Part shown: piece after piece, positions 51,708-62,950 of the stretch
Position numbering within the stretch: the first letter of the stretch is position 1
Layout of the letters: every line of letters begins with the position of its first letter
Assembly (NCBI GenBank): GCA_012932865.1
Contig: SAXG01000031.1
Coordinates: forward strand, 310,001 to 374,000
Source: Amylostereum areolatum
Lineage: Eukaryota; Basidiomycota; Agaricomycetes; Russulales; Stereaceae
DNA: 64,000 nt
Reading direction: 5' to 3'
The notes under the pieces: generated by a model
Database searches by the model: none
What the model saw: the letters and a program-made list of their open reading frames with translations, nothing else
What the model was told of the DNA's origin: nothing
Position numbers and translations under genes: made by a program

Positions 51708-54223
51708 TGTTGAAGTCGCAGTTGAAGGGGCTAGCCAACTAGCTAGGGACGCTCAGAACTGACACAAACAGTGGATTGCTGCAGCACAGAATGAGCGACT
51801 AAGAAACAAGACAGAAACGAGCAAGGGGCATACCTGCAGCACAGAATGAGCGACTGAGGAGGAGCAGACGCGTGTGGCTGCAGGGAGAGGCCATGGAGCG
51901 TGGGAGGAAACTCGGAATAAGCCGAGAATCGCCCTAAAGCGGCAACTAACTCGAAACTGAAGCTAGGGAAGCTAGCTCAGGCTGAACTACAGTAAGTACA
52001 GTACAATAGCGAACAGTGGGTGAAGTGGAGAGAGCATGTGAGGGTATAGACGCGGAATGAGACGATAAGAGGGTGAATGGAGCGGAATAGAAGCGAATAG
52101 AACGGAGATAGAACAGAATAAAGGCGTAGAAATCAGATATAAACGAATATCTTCAACACCAATCGACGTCAGCATCGAGCTGCAGCGGCGAGAGGGGGTC
52201 GGAAGGAGCGACACTTGCGGATGCAGCGCTGCCGGCGTGTTCGCCAGCAGGATTGAAGCCGTCAGACGACGACGACGCGGCGTTGGCCTTGTCCCCAAGG
52301 CGCGAACGCAGGTCCTTGATCTGCTTCTGGTAGCAGGTCTTCTCCTCGTGCCCGCTCTTCTTGCAGAACGCGCAAGTGAGACGTGGACGCGAGGACTGCC
52401 CCTTGGCCTTGCCAGGCGCGCCAGAGGACGACGCACTGAGCGCAGACGAGGCGTCCGGCTTGAAGAACTCGGGGTTGCGCTCCCTGTTGGTCTCCTCGCG
52501 CACAAACGCGTCCTTGACGCTGTCGGGGTCGAGCTTCTCGAGCAGGAGGAGGGAGGAGACGAAGGAGGAGTACTCCGAGGGCAGGGCGCGGATGTACGCC
52601 ATGGTGGTGAGCTCCTTGTCGAGCTCCTCGAGGGTGAGAGACGCAGGGCGAAGGGAGCGAATGCGACGCATAGCATCGTCCACTCGCGTCGCCATAGCGA
52701 GCAGGGACTCGTCCTCCTTCTTGCGGACATTGAAGAGGTCGTCATACACGTTGAAACGCGCGCCAGGCGCCTTCTTGACGTGCAGCGCCTCGAGCTTCGT
52801 CCACATGGCAGGGGCGTCGCGCCTAAGGTCGTCCACAGGGCCTCGTTGGTCCGTGGAGATGAGGAGATAGATCGCACCCCCAGCCTTGGAGCAGATCGAG
52901 GTGTACTCCTTGAGGGCGGCAGCAGCAGTATCCGCCGGCTTGGACGTCTCCCCCAGCACTACAGCGTCCCAGCCCTTGGTCTGGAGCCAGGCCAGGACCT
53001 CGTTGGACCAGTCCTTGTAGTTTTGGCCGGTAAGAGCATCGATTTTGGGGATAGAGTCGGACATAGTGAGGAATTGGAGAGGATATGCGCAAAAAGCGAC
53101 GATTTGGACGAGCAGAGGTTCGAGGGGGGCGCCGAGGGCGAAGGGATAGGGCGATGGGGGCGGTTACGACCGCGATGGGGAGGGTGGATTGTCTAGATGG
53201 AGGCCTGAAGAGCGCGTACCGATAGCACAACACGATGGGGAGCTACACTCGTCCGATCCCAAGGCGAAAATTTCTCGAAACAGCCTCCTGCAAACAACGA
53301 ACTCCTGAGGGCGAACGGCTTCAGCGACGGCTACCGCGTTTGGCGAGGGGATAGGTAGGGTGGTAGGGAGGGCTGACGCGAAGCGAGGGAGGAAACGGTT
53401 GAAGGGGCGCTGAGGACGCCTTTGATGTTGGTGGGAGGAGGAGGAGGAAGCGTCGCAGGCTGTGGAGGCGCAACGACAAAAGCGACCGCCTTGGGGCTTG
53501 GCACGAAGTTGGATAGGGAGTAGTAGGTGCGGAATATGCAAGGGCGAGGTGAACGGATGAAGGGGCGTTGCGTGCGCGCTTGATGTTGCGAAATGCGCGC
53601 CCTGGAGGATGGGGATGGCGTTGGGAGGCGACGGATGGGTCGTTCGACTTGAAACTCGAGGGCTGGGGCCTCTAGGGATGGTAGGAGAGGTGTGTAGAAG
53701 GACGAGGCGAGGGGGGTGCTGTGAGGCGAGATAAAAGCGATGGATGTTGGCTAGAGCGCAGGGCCCATAACCTGTTGAAGTCGCAGTTGAAGGGGCTAGC
53801 CAACTAGCTAGGGACGCTCAGAACTGACACAAACAGTGGATTGCTGCAGCACAGAATGAGCGACTAAGAAACAAGACAGAAACGAGCAAAGGGCATACCT
53901 GCAGCACAGAATGAGCGACTGAGGAGGAGCAGACGCGTGTGGCTGCAGGTAGAGGCCACAGAGCGTGGGAGGAAACTCGGAATAAGCCGAGAATCGACCT
54001 AAAGCGGTAACTAACTCGAAACTGAAGCTAGGGGAGCTAGCTCAGGCTGAACTACAGTAAGTACAGTACAAATGGGTACAGTAGGTGAAGTGGAGAGGGC
54101 ATGTGAGGGTATAGACGCGGAATGAGACGATAAGAGGGTGAATGGAGTGGAATAGAAGCGAATAGAAAGGAGATAGAACGGAATAAAGGCGTAGAAATCA
54201 GACATAAATGAATATCTTCAACA
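51708..54223 (-). mobile_element. Copia D, internally deleted non-autonomous element
   Basis: LTRs 51708-52158 and 53773-54223, with the PBS at 53755-53772, leader and only the first ~302 codons of gag-pol between them. All sequence from the protease onward is missing and the 3' LTR abuts the truncated gene. The flanks GTGGT and AAAGG do not match, so the structure probably arose by recombination. Confidence 0.88.
52159..53064 (-). pseudogene. gag: Copia D gag, truncated
   Basis: Begins MSDSIPKID at 53064, contains the gag domain and CCHC knuckle CAFCKKSGHEEKTC (near 52340), and stops at LDADVDW where the LTR begins, just before the protease DTGA motif. It is nearly identical to the E2 gag. 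It could still encode a capsid protein with a short LTR-derived tail. Confidence 0.88.
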
Positions 54224-56679
54224 AAAGGTAGGTCACTTTGTTGTCTGCCCTGTCACGGGATGTTTACCATGATTTGTCTCTAGACATTTGTCCACCGTGC
54301 TCCTCGCGACCACGCCTCTGCAGCTTCCCCTCGTGCCTGAGATTGCATCCTGACACCGCAGACTGTGCATCGCAGTATCCACAGGTGCACACACCCCCGC
54401 AATTGAACATGCCACTGTCAAGTTGAATGGGGGGACGCACCCCCAGGAACTCACTTAACGCGTCCACGAAGCTCCACGTCATCGTCGACGCAGAACAACT
54501 AAGATTTTATGAGAGCAAACCAGCAGGGCCACCTTCATACCCCTCAATCGCATCAAGCCCAAGAATCCCACATCTCCCAATGCCCACGATGCCATCCCAC
54601 TTGGAGACATGCCTGGGGAGCACTAAAAGCAAGATGTCCGTGAGATATACAGCATAGGAAACAAGAAAATCTACTGCTTATTGATGGCAGTTGCAGACCT
54701 CTTCAGCTCTTGTTCTTCCTGACCGTAGCCCATACTGGATCTGTTGAAGTCGCAGTTGAAGGGGCTAGCCAACTAGCTAGGGACGCTCAGAACTGACACA
54801 AACAGTGGATTGCTGCAGCACAGAATGAGCGACTGAGAAACAAGACAGAAACGAGCAAAGGGCATACCTGCAGCACAGAATGAGCGACTGAGGAGGAGCA
54901 GACGCGTGTGGCTGCAGGTAGAGGCCACAGAGCGTGGGAGGAAACTCGGAATAAGCCGAGAATCGACCTAAAGCGGTAACTAACTCGAAACTGAAGCTAG
55001 GGGAGCTAGCTCAGGCTGAACTACAGTAAGTACAGTACAAATGGGTACAGTAGGTGAAGTGGAGAGGGCATGTGAGGGTATAGACGCGGAATGAGACGAT
55101 AAGAGGGTGAATGGAGTGGAATAGAAGCGAATAGAAAGGAGATAGAACGGAATAAAGGCGTAGAAATCAGACATAAATGAATATCTTCAACAAAAGGTAG
55201 GTCACTTTGTTGTCTGCCCTGTCACGGGATGTTTACCATGATTTGTCTCTAGACATTTGTCCACCGTGCTCCTCGCGACCACGCCTCTGCAGCTTCCCCT
55301 CGTGCCTGAGATTGCATCCTGACACCGCAGACTGTGCATCGCAGTATCCACAGGTGCACACACCCCCGCAATTGAACATGCCACTGTCAAGTTGAATGGG
55401 GGGACGCACCCCCAGGAACTCACTTAACGCGTCCACGAAGCTCCACGTCATCGTCGACGCAGAACAACTAAGATTTTATGAGAGCAAACCAGCAGGGCCA
55501 CCTTCATACCCCTCAATCGCATCAAGCCCAAGAATCCCACATCTCCCAATGCCCACGATGCCATCCCACTTGGAGACATGCCTGGGGAGCACTAAAAGCA
55601 AGATGTCCGTGAGATATACAGCATAGGAAACAAGAAAATCTACTGCTTATTGATGGCAGTTGCAGACCTCTTCAGCTCTTGTTCTTCCTGACCGTAGCCC
55701 ATACTGGATCTGTTGAAGTCGCAGTTGAAGGGGCTAGCCAACTAGCTAGGGACGCTCAGAACTGACACAAACAGTGGATTGCTGCAGCACAGAATGAGCG
55801 ACTGAGAAACAAGACAGAAACGAGCAAAGGGCATACCTGCAGCACAGAATGAGCGACTGAGGAGGAGCAGACGCGTGTGGCTGCAGGTAGAGGCCACAGA
55901 GCGTGGGAGGAAACTCGGAATAAGCCGAGAATCGACCTAAAGCGGTAACTAACTCGAAACTGAAGCTAGGGGAGCTAGCTCAGGCTGAACTACAGTAAGT
56001 ACAGTACAAATGGGTACAGTAGGTGAAGTGGAGAGGGCATGTGAGGGTATAGACGCGGAATGAGACGATAAGAGGGTGAATGGAGTGGAATAGAAGCGAA
56101 TAGAAAGGAGATAGAACGGAATAAAGGCGTAGAAATCAGACATAAATGAATATCTTCAACAAAAGGTAGGTCACTTTGTTGTCTGCCCTGTCACGGGATG
56201 TTTACCATGATTTGTCTCTAGACATTTGTCCACCGTGCTCCTCGCGACCACGCCTCTGCAGCTTCCCCTCGTGCCTGAGATTGCATCCTGACACCGCAGA
56301 CTGTGCATCGCAGTATCCACAGGTGCACACACCCCCGCAATTGAACATGCCACTGTCAAGTTGAATGGGGGGACGCACCCCCAGGAACTCACTTAACGCG
56401 TCCACGAAGCTCCACGTCATCGTCGACGCAGAACAACTAAGATTTTATGAGAGCAAACCAGCAGGGCCACCTTCATACCCCTCAATCGCATCAAGCCCAA
56501 GAATCCCACATCTCCCAATGCCCACGATGCCATCCCACTTGGAGACATGCCTGGGGAGCACTAAAAGCAAGATGTCCGTGAGATATACAGCATAGGAAAC
56601 AAGAAAATCTACTGCTTATTGATGGCAGTTGCAGACCTCTTCAGCTCTTGTTCTTCCTGACCGTAGCCCATACTGGATC
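53773..56679 (-). repeat. Threefold 969 bp tandem array of copia LTR plus 518 bp spacer
   Basis: Units 53773-54741, 54742-55710 and 55711-56679. Each has a 451 bp LTR variant followed by the same 518 bp spacer; I see no differences between units. The three LTRs share variants (AGGCCACAGAGCG) not present in the following LTR. The spacer has no PBS or purine tract, so these are not miniature elements but repeats of captured flanking DNA. Confidence 0.92.
54224..54741. other. Spacer of the tandem array (also 55193-55710 and 56162-56679)
   Basis: 518 bp of apparent host DNA. Minus-strand frames include a cysteine-rich stretch (FNCGGVCTCGYCDA near 54370). No known gene is recognised. The final GGATC of the spacer is repeated after the last LTR. 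Confidence 0.5.
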
Positions 56680-57127
56680 TGTTGAAGTCGCAGTTGAAGG
56701 GGCTAGCCAACTAGCTAGGGACGCTCAGAACTGACACAAACAGTGGATTGCTGCAGCACAGAATGAGCGACTGAGAAACAAGACAGAAACGAGCAAAGGG
56801 CATACCTGCAGCACAGAATGAGCGAGTGAGGAGGAGCAGACGCGTGTGGCTGCAGGTAGAGGCCATGGAGCGTGGGAGGAAACTCGGAATAAGCCGAGAA
56901 TCGACCTAAAGCGGTAACTAACTCGAAACTGAAGCTAGGGAAGGCGCGGGCTGAACTACAGTAAGTACAGTACAATAGCGAACAGTGGGTGAAGTGGAGA
57001 GGGCATGTGAGGGTATAGATGCGGAATGAGGCGATAATAGGGTGAATGGAGCGGAATAGAGGCGAATAGAACGGAGATAGAACGGAATAAAGGCGTAGAA
57101 ATCAGACATAAAGGAATATCTTCAACA
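56680..57127 (-). repeat. Solo copia LTR with target duplication
   Basis: A 448 bp LTR flanked by a perfect 5 bp duplication GGATC (56675-56679, 57128-57132). It is a different sequence variant from the three LTRs of the array, hence probably the older resident copy. Confidence 0.9.
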
Positions 57128-57132
57128 GGATC

Positions 57133-57857
57133 TCTAGAGTTGGCAACACGTTCGGCCGGAATGTGAAATATTGTACAAAGTTGCCATACTTGATTGCCTG
57201 GAAGAACAATGTTTGCTCTTTCCCAGTTATGTAGGGATGGTGGCGGGTCCTCATCCATGTCGATGGAGGAGGAGAGTCATACACTGTACACATCATTAGA
57301 AAGGAATCAATGGCTGCTATTGGGAGATGGTCAAAGTCTGCACCTCATTAGTTAATGTAATGTGAAGAGATACATTCTTTTGGTGTCTACGAAAATATAT
57401 TTCCCATGTACATAGTACTCATGACATTTGGCAATGCAACGGCAACACAACAACAAGTAAAGCCTGTCCCAACTCTCATTCAAATTGACATCCCTGACAG
57501 CAGCCCAAAGAGCTCAGTGATATCGTTCTTTGACAATGAAGAGGGGGTTTTGTGGCTGCCTTTGTTTAAGGCATCTCTCACTAAAGCTCTCTTTCGTGTT
57601 TGTAACTAAGCAGCATGTGAGTAAGAGGGCAATGGTGAACATAGATCACCAACTGACCTGAAGAATGTGTTCTTCAATTGTGTCTCAAATAATGACCTTA
57701 TAAACGTATACACTACACAATTGTCTGACACGGTGCACTTGATCGAAAGCTTGCTCCTGCCAGTAAACCTAAGCTGTGTGTCTTTTCACTTGATCAATTA
57801 GCCTACCTCGGTTGCCAGATTCCACCAGAGATCGGCAAGGATGACATTGTTACTATA
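57133..57857. other. Host-like sequence without a recognised gene
   Basis: A minus-strand stretch near 57133-57258 (MDEDPPPSLHNWERA) may be coding and would continue across the LTR into the spacer sequence. Otherwise nothing is identified. Confidence 0.35.
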
Positions 57858-58058
57858 TGTTCAAACAAGGCTAAGCCCTGGCCTGTTGCACACAATCAGA
57901 GCTCAGTGATATCCTCTATATCAACTGCCAACCTGTTCCCACTATCGGACAGGTAACTCAGTTGGTTAGAGCACCCTTCTGGAATATGGGAGGTCCTAGG
58001 TTCAATCCCTGGCCAGTCCACTTTGTGTTTCACTTTATGACTGAAGGTCCCTTCAACA
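57858..58058 (+). repeat. Solo LTR of the tRNA-bearing TRIM, diverged
   Basis: 201 bp, TGTTCAAACAAGG...CTTCAACA, missing 8 bp near its 3' end (CTGTGTTT). No matching target duplication is visible. It lies at the 3' end of the SNF2 gene. Confidence 0.82.
57947..58020 (+). tRNA. tRNA-like gene in solo TRIM LTR (diverged)
   Basis: 74 nt with TAACTCAGTTGG as A box (one change) and loop CTGGAAT, so the position-34 to -36 triplet becomes GGA. This variation fits a sequence not under decoding constraint. Confidence 0.5.
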
Positions 58059-58062
58059 CAAG

Positions 58063-59724
58063 CCTCTTGTCAATTTCCTTGGCCGAACGGCCGAGCAGTA
58101 GGTACTTATCTAGAGCATGAGACTCAAAAATCTTGTTAAGCTTATCCAGTTCCTCTTCCCTGAGATGTGAGAGTAAGCATATAGAAAGATGACAACAACA
58201 GGGGTCTAACTTGGAGGTGTACATGGGGATGAAGTTATTCTCCCCTCGAGCAATGACAGAGGATGCGAAGGCAGGGTGGCAGCAAACTTGTCAACCGAGA
58301 AGCTGTTAGAGATCAGTTGAAGATATACTGAAGCGACTCACATTGACCAAGTCAAAGAATTGCAGTCAGGACCAATTTTATTGACAAACCCCAATTGAGT
58401 AAAAGACCAACGTATCCCGTTAAATTTCTCTCCAGATCGTGATATAATTGCTTCTTGTTGGTCTCGAGTTTGCACAGAATGACCAAAACTTCACAAGAGG
58501 GCAAAGACACTTCCTTCTTGAGGCGTCGAAGCATAACTTTGTGAAAGACAAACTGTAAATGAATCGTGAGGAAAGCACTCACAATAAGTTCACAAACATG
58601 TAACTTTCTCCAAGCAGCTTTTGAATCTGTCTGGAGGGGTTCACTGATTTCTTCTTGAAATGTTGCCCGCTGGTCCATCAGTGATATACGCAAGAGCTTG
58701 AGGTAGGAGTACAACTTGTCAACCTGGTTGTGACTTTACAGCCGTCAGTTGGATGTGCTGGCTCGACAGTGATAAATCAGAGTACATGGGTGTGCCCATC
58801 AAGCACCAGCAAAACTGTGACTTCAGCGCGCAGGAAGCAATAGCTGTCTTGGTCTTGTGCTTCTTGATGAGATGAGCTTCATCTAGATGAATATTATGAT
58901 TTGGTTGGCTCTATTGGAATAAGATGGAAGATACCTAGAATTACCCTACGCCAACACGTAGAGAGCAGAGCAGTGTGGGCGCCCTTGGTCAATTTGATAT
59001 GTGATTGATGTTTATACATAAGAACACTGTAACTTGTGAGGATGACATCCGCTATCAAAGAAATCTTGGTATCTAAGTCGTATCAGCATGTAGACATGCG
59101 CCGATATTCAGCAAAGATCACCCTTGATACGTTTGGGTCCAGCGTGTAGATGTACACGACAATCTTCAATACTTTGCTTGATCTCGGATGCCCACTGCAT
59201 GATCAAGTTGGGGGGGCATACGACTCTAAGTTAACAGTCAGATAACATTGGTGTAACATTGAGAGTAAAAGGTTGCTCACAATGTACACCGCTCGTGCAC
59301 AGGCGTACTTCCCCTGGTAGAAATGTCCTCCGCGACAAGAGATAGCACCTGGATGGTCTTTCCAAGGCTATGAAGATGCAACCAAACAACAGATTACTTC
59401 AATAGATGTGAAAATAAGCTGTAAACTCACCCCATGATGTCGGAAAGTATTCCGCCCTTCAGTTCCCCGGCCTGCTTGCAGTTTAGCATCCACACCCTTC
59501 CATGAACTTGATGAGGTAGGAGGGTTATGCTTGAATGGAAGCCGCGGGGATTCACAGTCTGCTCTATAGCAGGAGACAGGTCAGATATGCTCCCTAGCTT
59601 TTCATCGAGAAAGTTGCGCAGAGCGATTTGGCAAGACTTGGTGCAAGAGAGTGCAGTCTTGCGTTTTGTTGTCATCTAGTGACGGAAGTCATAATTAGCA
59701 TCATAATATCCCAAACTACTCACC
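58063..59724 (-). CDS. SNF2-family ATPase gene, multi-exon, probably incomplete
   Basis: Exons separated by short GT-AG introns carry the SNF2 helicase motifs in order on the minus strand: LLPHQVHGRVWML and GGILSDIMG|LGKTIQ (motif I, split by an intron near 59370-59430), RVVCPPNLIMQWASEI (motif Ia, near 59200), ADVILTSYSVLM (near 59040), RVIL-DEAHLIKK (motif II, split by an intron near 58895-58950), GTPM (motif III, near 58785), VDKLYSYLKLLRI (near 58700) and RRLKKEVSLP (near 58510). Such proteins remodel chromatin or act in repair using ATP. The C-terminal helicase half was not identified, and a TRIM LTR abuts the 3' end, so the gene may be truncated. An upstream exon ending near 59724 suggests the start is further right. 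Confidence 0.7.
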
Positions 59725-60121
59725 GAAGGATTGTTGTAGAACAGACCGCAGGGACAATTTCCAGGAGGAATGGGTGAGAGTGATAATTGAAAAAGGCGTG
59801 CAACAGCCTATGCCTATAGCCTCAAGAACAAAGGGGCTTAGAACAAAGAAATGAGGTTAACCGGGCTGAAGGCTGGCATTCACACAGGAACACCAGCTGA
59901 CTCTTGCTCTAGCTATGGCTAGTGTGGTCTTTGCCCTCAGTACAATTCCTATTTCCAATGTGATGGCCCCAAAGAATGTCTGATGAGAAAGCACAACATA
60001 CTTGTTGGACAAGAGAAGATGTGTTACACGGAAGAGCAACAAGGATATGAGAAACACACTTTTATCAACTCAGCAGCTGCCTTCAATCCCGTGCAATCTG
60101 CTCCTCAACCTTGTCCATTGA
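59725..60121. other. Upstream part of the SNF2 locus, unresolved
   Basis: Probably holds further 5' exons or the promoter of the minus-strand SNF2 gene. No exon could be fixed with confidence. Confidence 0.35.
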
Positions 60122-60600
60122 TGTTATGAACGGCACGGTTTCGGACATCTTGGACACCTCAGGGATCTCGGTGATATTATCCCAATTCATTTTCTTTTCT
60201 TTTCTTTTCTTATCTGACACCTTACCGTTTAGTCATACTCCGTTGCTCTGCTCCAGACTTGGCTCATCCTTATTGCTTCACTTACTGATCCTACTACACA
60301 TTACATCATAAACACTGTGTATAATGTCATACCGCTCTGGACCCAGCTCATCTTTATTGTCTTGCTTACTGATCCTGCTGCACATGTATCTATACTTAGC
60401 CTCGCTTATTGACCGCCGTGTATAGTAGGTTACTAAGTGACCCCATCTCCCAATACACAAGGACTCCATTCCGCCTGTACATACTCTTCATCTCAACCTG
60501 GTCAATACTACCAACCTTATCCTCTATCACTCCTTCTTGTCTCATTATTCTGTGATTGTATACACATACACCAGCCTAGAAAGTCCATGTTGCTCATGTG
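60122..60600 (+). repeat. Degenerate solo LTR related to Gypsy-2
   Basis: Begins TGTTATGAACGGCACGG and keeps the order of Gypsy-2 LTR blocks (TTGACCGCCGTGTATAG, CTGTACATACTCTTCATCTC, CAATACTACCAAC), with many changes and a small internal duplication. The ends are approximate. Confidence 0.6.
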
Positions 60601-61305
60601 CTAATACTGCTATGTCCCCGGCTGGCCTCCAACGCTCCCCCCTTGCACCTCTTTATTTGCCCTCATATGTGTTCAATTAATTCGTCTGAGGCTCACTGTG
60701 TGGCTAGGAATTTTGTTCAGTGTCAAAAGCAGTAAGAGATAAAATAAGTTGCTTACCTAATCCAGAGGCAGAAAATGTGTCACAGGAGTAGGAATACTTG
60801 ACCAGAACTATTCGGTTATTGACACGTGGCAGAGAATCGGTTCAACCCCCACTAGGTGAGCACTGGTCTCCAGATCCTGATAATACAGCCTGCCAGTAAG
60901 CCGTCTTGTGAGAATCTGTTGTAGGCATCAAATGCTGCATCTGCAGCTGACAGCGGCATATAGTATTGAACGAGTGCATAGTCTTTTTTGGTCTCAATGG
61001 GCTTCTTAGAATTGTAGGTGTATGTGAAAACACGACAGATTACTGCTAGATGCCAGTTGAAAGAAGCGCTTCTACCAAGTGCAACAAAACAATGGGGATA
61101 TAGGGGTGAGAAGGTCTCGCTGTGTTGTATGATTTGTGCTCACGGCTAGACCCATGAGTGGATAAGCTGTGCACCCAAGGCTTTGAGGTATTGTCAAAGA
61201 AGATCCAGCTCCCCTCCTTTGAGTTGCTCCTTAGAGTGTGTGAGAGCAGGTGAGGGCCCCGGGTTATAGTCCTGGAAGGCAAGCATGTCATTTAACAGCA
61301 TACCA
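60601..61305. other. No gene recognised
   Basis: Several short frames on the minus strand, none with domain character. Confidence 0.4.
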
Positions 61306-61605
61306 CAAGCATCTGATTTGAATGTTTGTGTATATGCAGGAATGATACGCTGCAACTTCTAGCCTAGGGAGCTATCCTGGATAAGGGAACCAACACGCTG
61401 TCCCATGTATAACCACTTGAACATGGTCTTCTCGAGTTTACCTTTACAGGCGAAGTCATCAGTACATCGTTATTGTCTTATATCAGGATACTTACCTAGA
61501 TGGTTCAACAGTTCATATTGATCAACTGGAGGAGGAAGTTCTACCGTTTAAACACAAAGCAGCGCCATGCCACGCTTGGCCCAAACCAATGGAAAAATGG
61601 GGGAA
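61306..61605 (+). repeat. Inverted duplicate of 51413-51707
   Basis: About 98% identical by eye to 51413-51707, in opposite orientation. Its flanks show that the host sequence continues beyond both ends of the duplicate, so this is the likely ancestral locus. Confidence 0.75.
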
Positions 61606-62545
61606 GGTGGACAGGGAACACCAGGGAAGAGGCGAACCAGCACCCTTAGACAGAGTTCCTGGATGCCATCATGCATTCTGTTATACTTGCCTCTACAACA
61701 CCATAGCTACTGCAAGAAAGGGCCAAAAGTACCACTGCCCCGCCTGCTGAAGAGAGTCGACACATCCGCCGGTTCGGGTTCCTACCATTGACCGCATAAT
61801 AGATGCCCTCAACATAGCAATTGGGAAGCCATCCCCAGAAGAATGCACAACAGATACTGGGTCTTTTGATTTATTGTTCCCTTCATGATTATAATATGTA
61901 CCGATAACGAAACCATCCTGAATAAGTGTGCGTTTGGTCATTGAGTGTTCCCGTTTTACTGTATTGCGCAAAGCTTGACACTTGACACGTGACGACAGAG
62001 ATGAAACAAGTATATTGGAACACTTCACATTTGGATTTATCGAACTTGACTACACCTGGAGTGTATGATATTATGCAACATGCCCATCACCACATGTCGC
62101 CGAGAAAATGCAGGCACCCTCGATAACTCCAACTCGTTGTCACGCACAAGCTCCCTAGACCTTATTCCTTAGGCCTTAAGCGCTTAAGCGCTAAGCCTTT
62201 GCCATAGATGTGTTCATGCAATCGCCTTTTCCTCCATCTATTTCTGTTGAACAGTTTCCGCCCGATGTCTCGGGAATCCTTGGCCTGGTACGACTATGCA
62301 GCCCCTAAGTTGTCAGCAAGTGAAGAAAGAAGGAATAACTCAGAAAGGTATACATCTACAGTGCACGTACGTGACCCGGCCTTGCACATTTTACTTGGAT
62401 GTTCTGTTCACGCACTTGGGACATAAGCCTGGGTAGTTTGTGTCGTTGGGCTCGTGTTCACAGGCAGCAGAGCATACCTTGATGGCAAACATTCAGCGAC
62501 GTCACCCCAGATGAACGACAATGCACCGGGAAAAGTCCTGGGTTT
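61606..62545. other. No gene recognised
   Basis: Ordinary-composition sequence with only short open frames. Confidence 0.4.
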
Positions 62546-62950
62546 GTGACCATGTCTTCTCTATCTGGTGCTTCTCAATATCACTTTGCCACTCTGCAGC
62601 TTCTGGTTTCTGTTCTTCCTGCGTCCACACCGAGAAGATATCATATAATAATATATCGTCACAACTTTGACCCCCTGCTCCTGTCTATCGTCAGCTGGTG
62701 GGCTGATGGTAACCCGTGCGAGCGCCGCAAGATGGATTTTCTAAGGGACCCTTCTACCAGACGGGGTCTAGCTATACAGGACAAGACACAGATGAGTGCA
62801 CGCCAAAGGGTTCAAGATGAGAGAAAGCTCACAGTGTTTGGAACTGGTATTTTGGCTCAAAGCTCGAGACAACCCCCATCTTGCTCTCTTGCACATTATG
62901 CTCAAAACCCTCTGTCAATACTGGAACTTCTCCAGGTGAGGTTGCCATAG
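62546..62950 (+). CDS. Unrecognised 134-residue ORF
   Basis: An open frame whose middle (WWADGNPCERRKMDFLRDP) looks coding-like and which meets a possible splice donor (GTGAGG) near 62936. No domain is recognised. It could be an exon of a larger host gene or a chance frame. Confidence 0.25.
   Translation: MTMSSLSGASQYHFATLQLLVSVLPASTPRRYHIIIYRHNFDPLLLSIVSWWADGNPCERRKMDFLRDPSTRRGLAIQDKTQMSARQRVQDERKLTVFGTGILAQSSRQPPSCSLAHYAQNPLSILELLQVRLP

Noticed and set aside
54266..54482. Cysteine-rich frame in the array spacer as a gene
   Set aside because: Competing frames of similar length exist on both strands, no domain is recognised, and the three copies are identical by recent duplication, so there is no evidence of selection.
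53773..56679. Tandem miniature copia elements (TRIM-like) sharing LTRs
   Set aside because: The 518 bp spacer has no primer binding site or polypurine tract and its last five bases equal the target duplication of the final LTR, so it is flanking DNA amplified by recombination.
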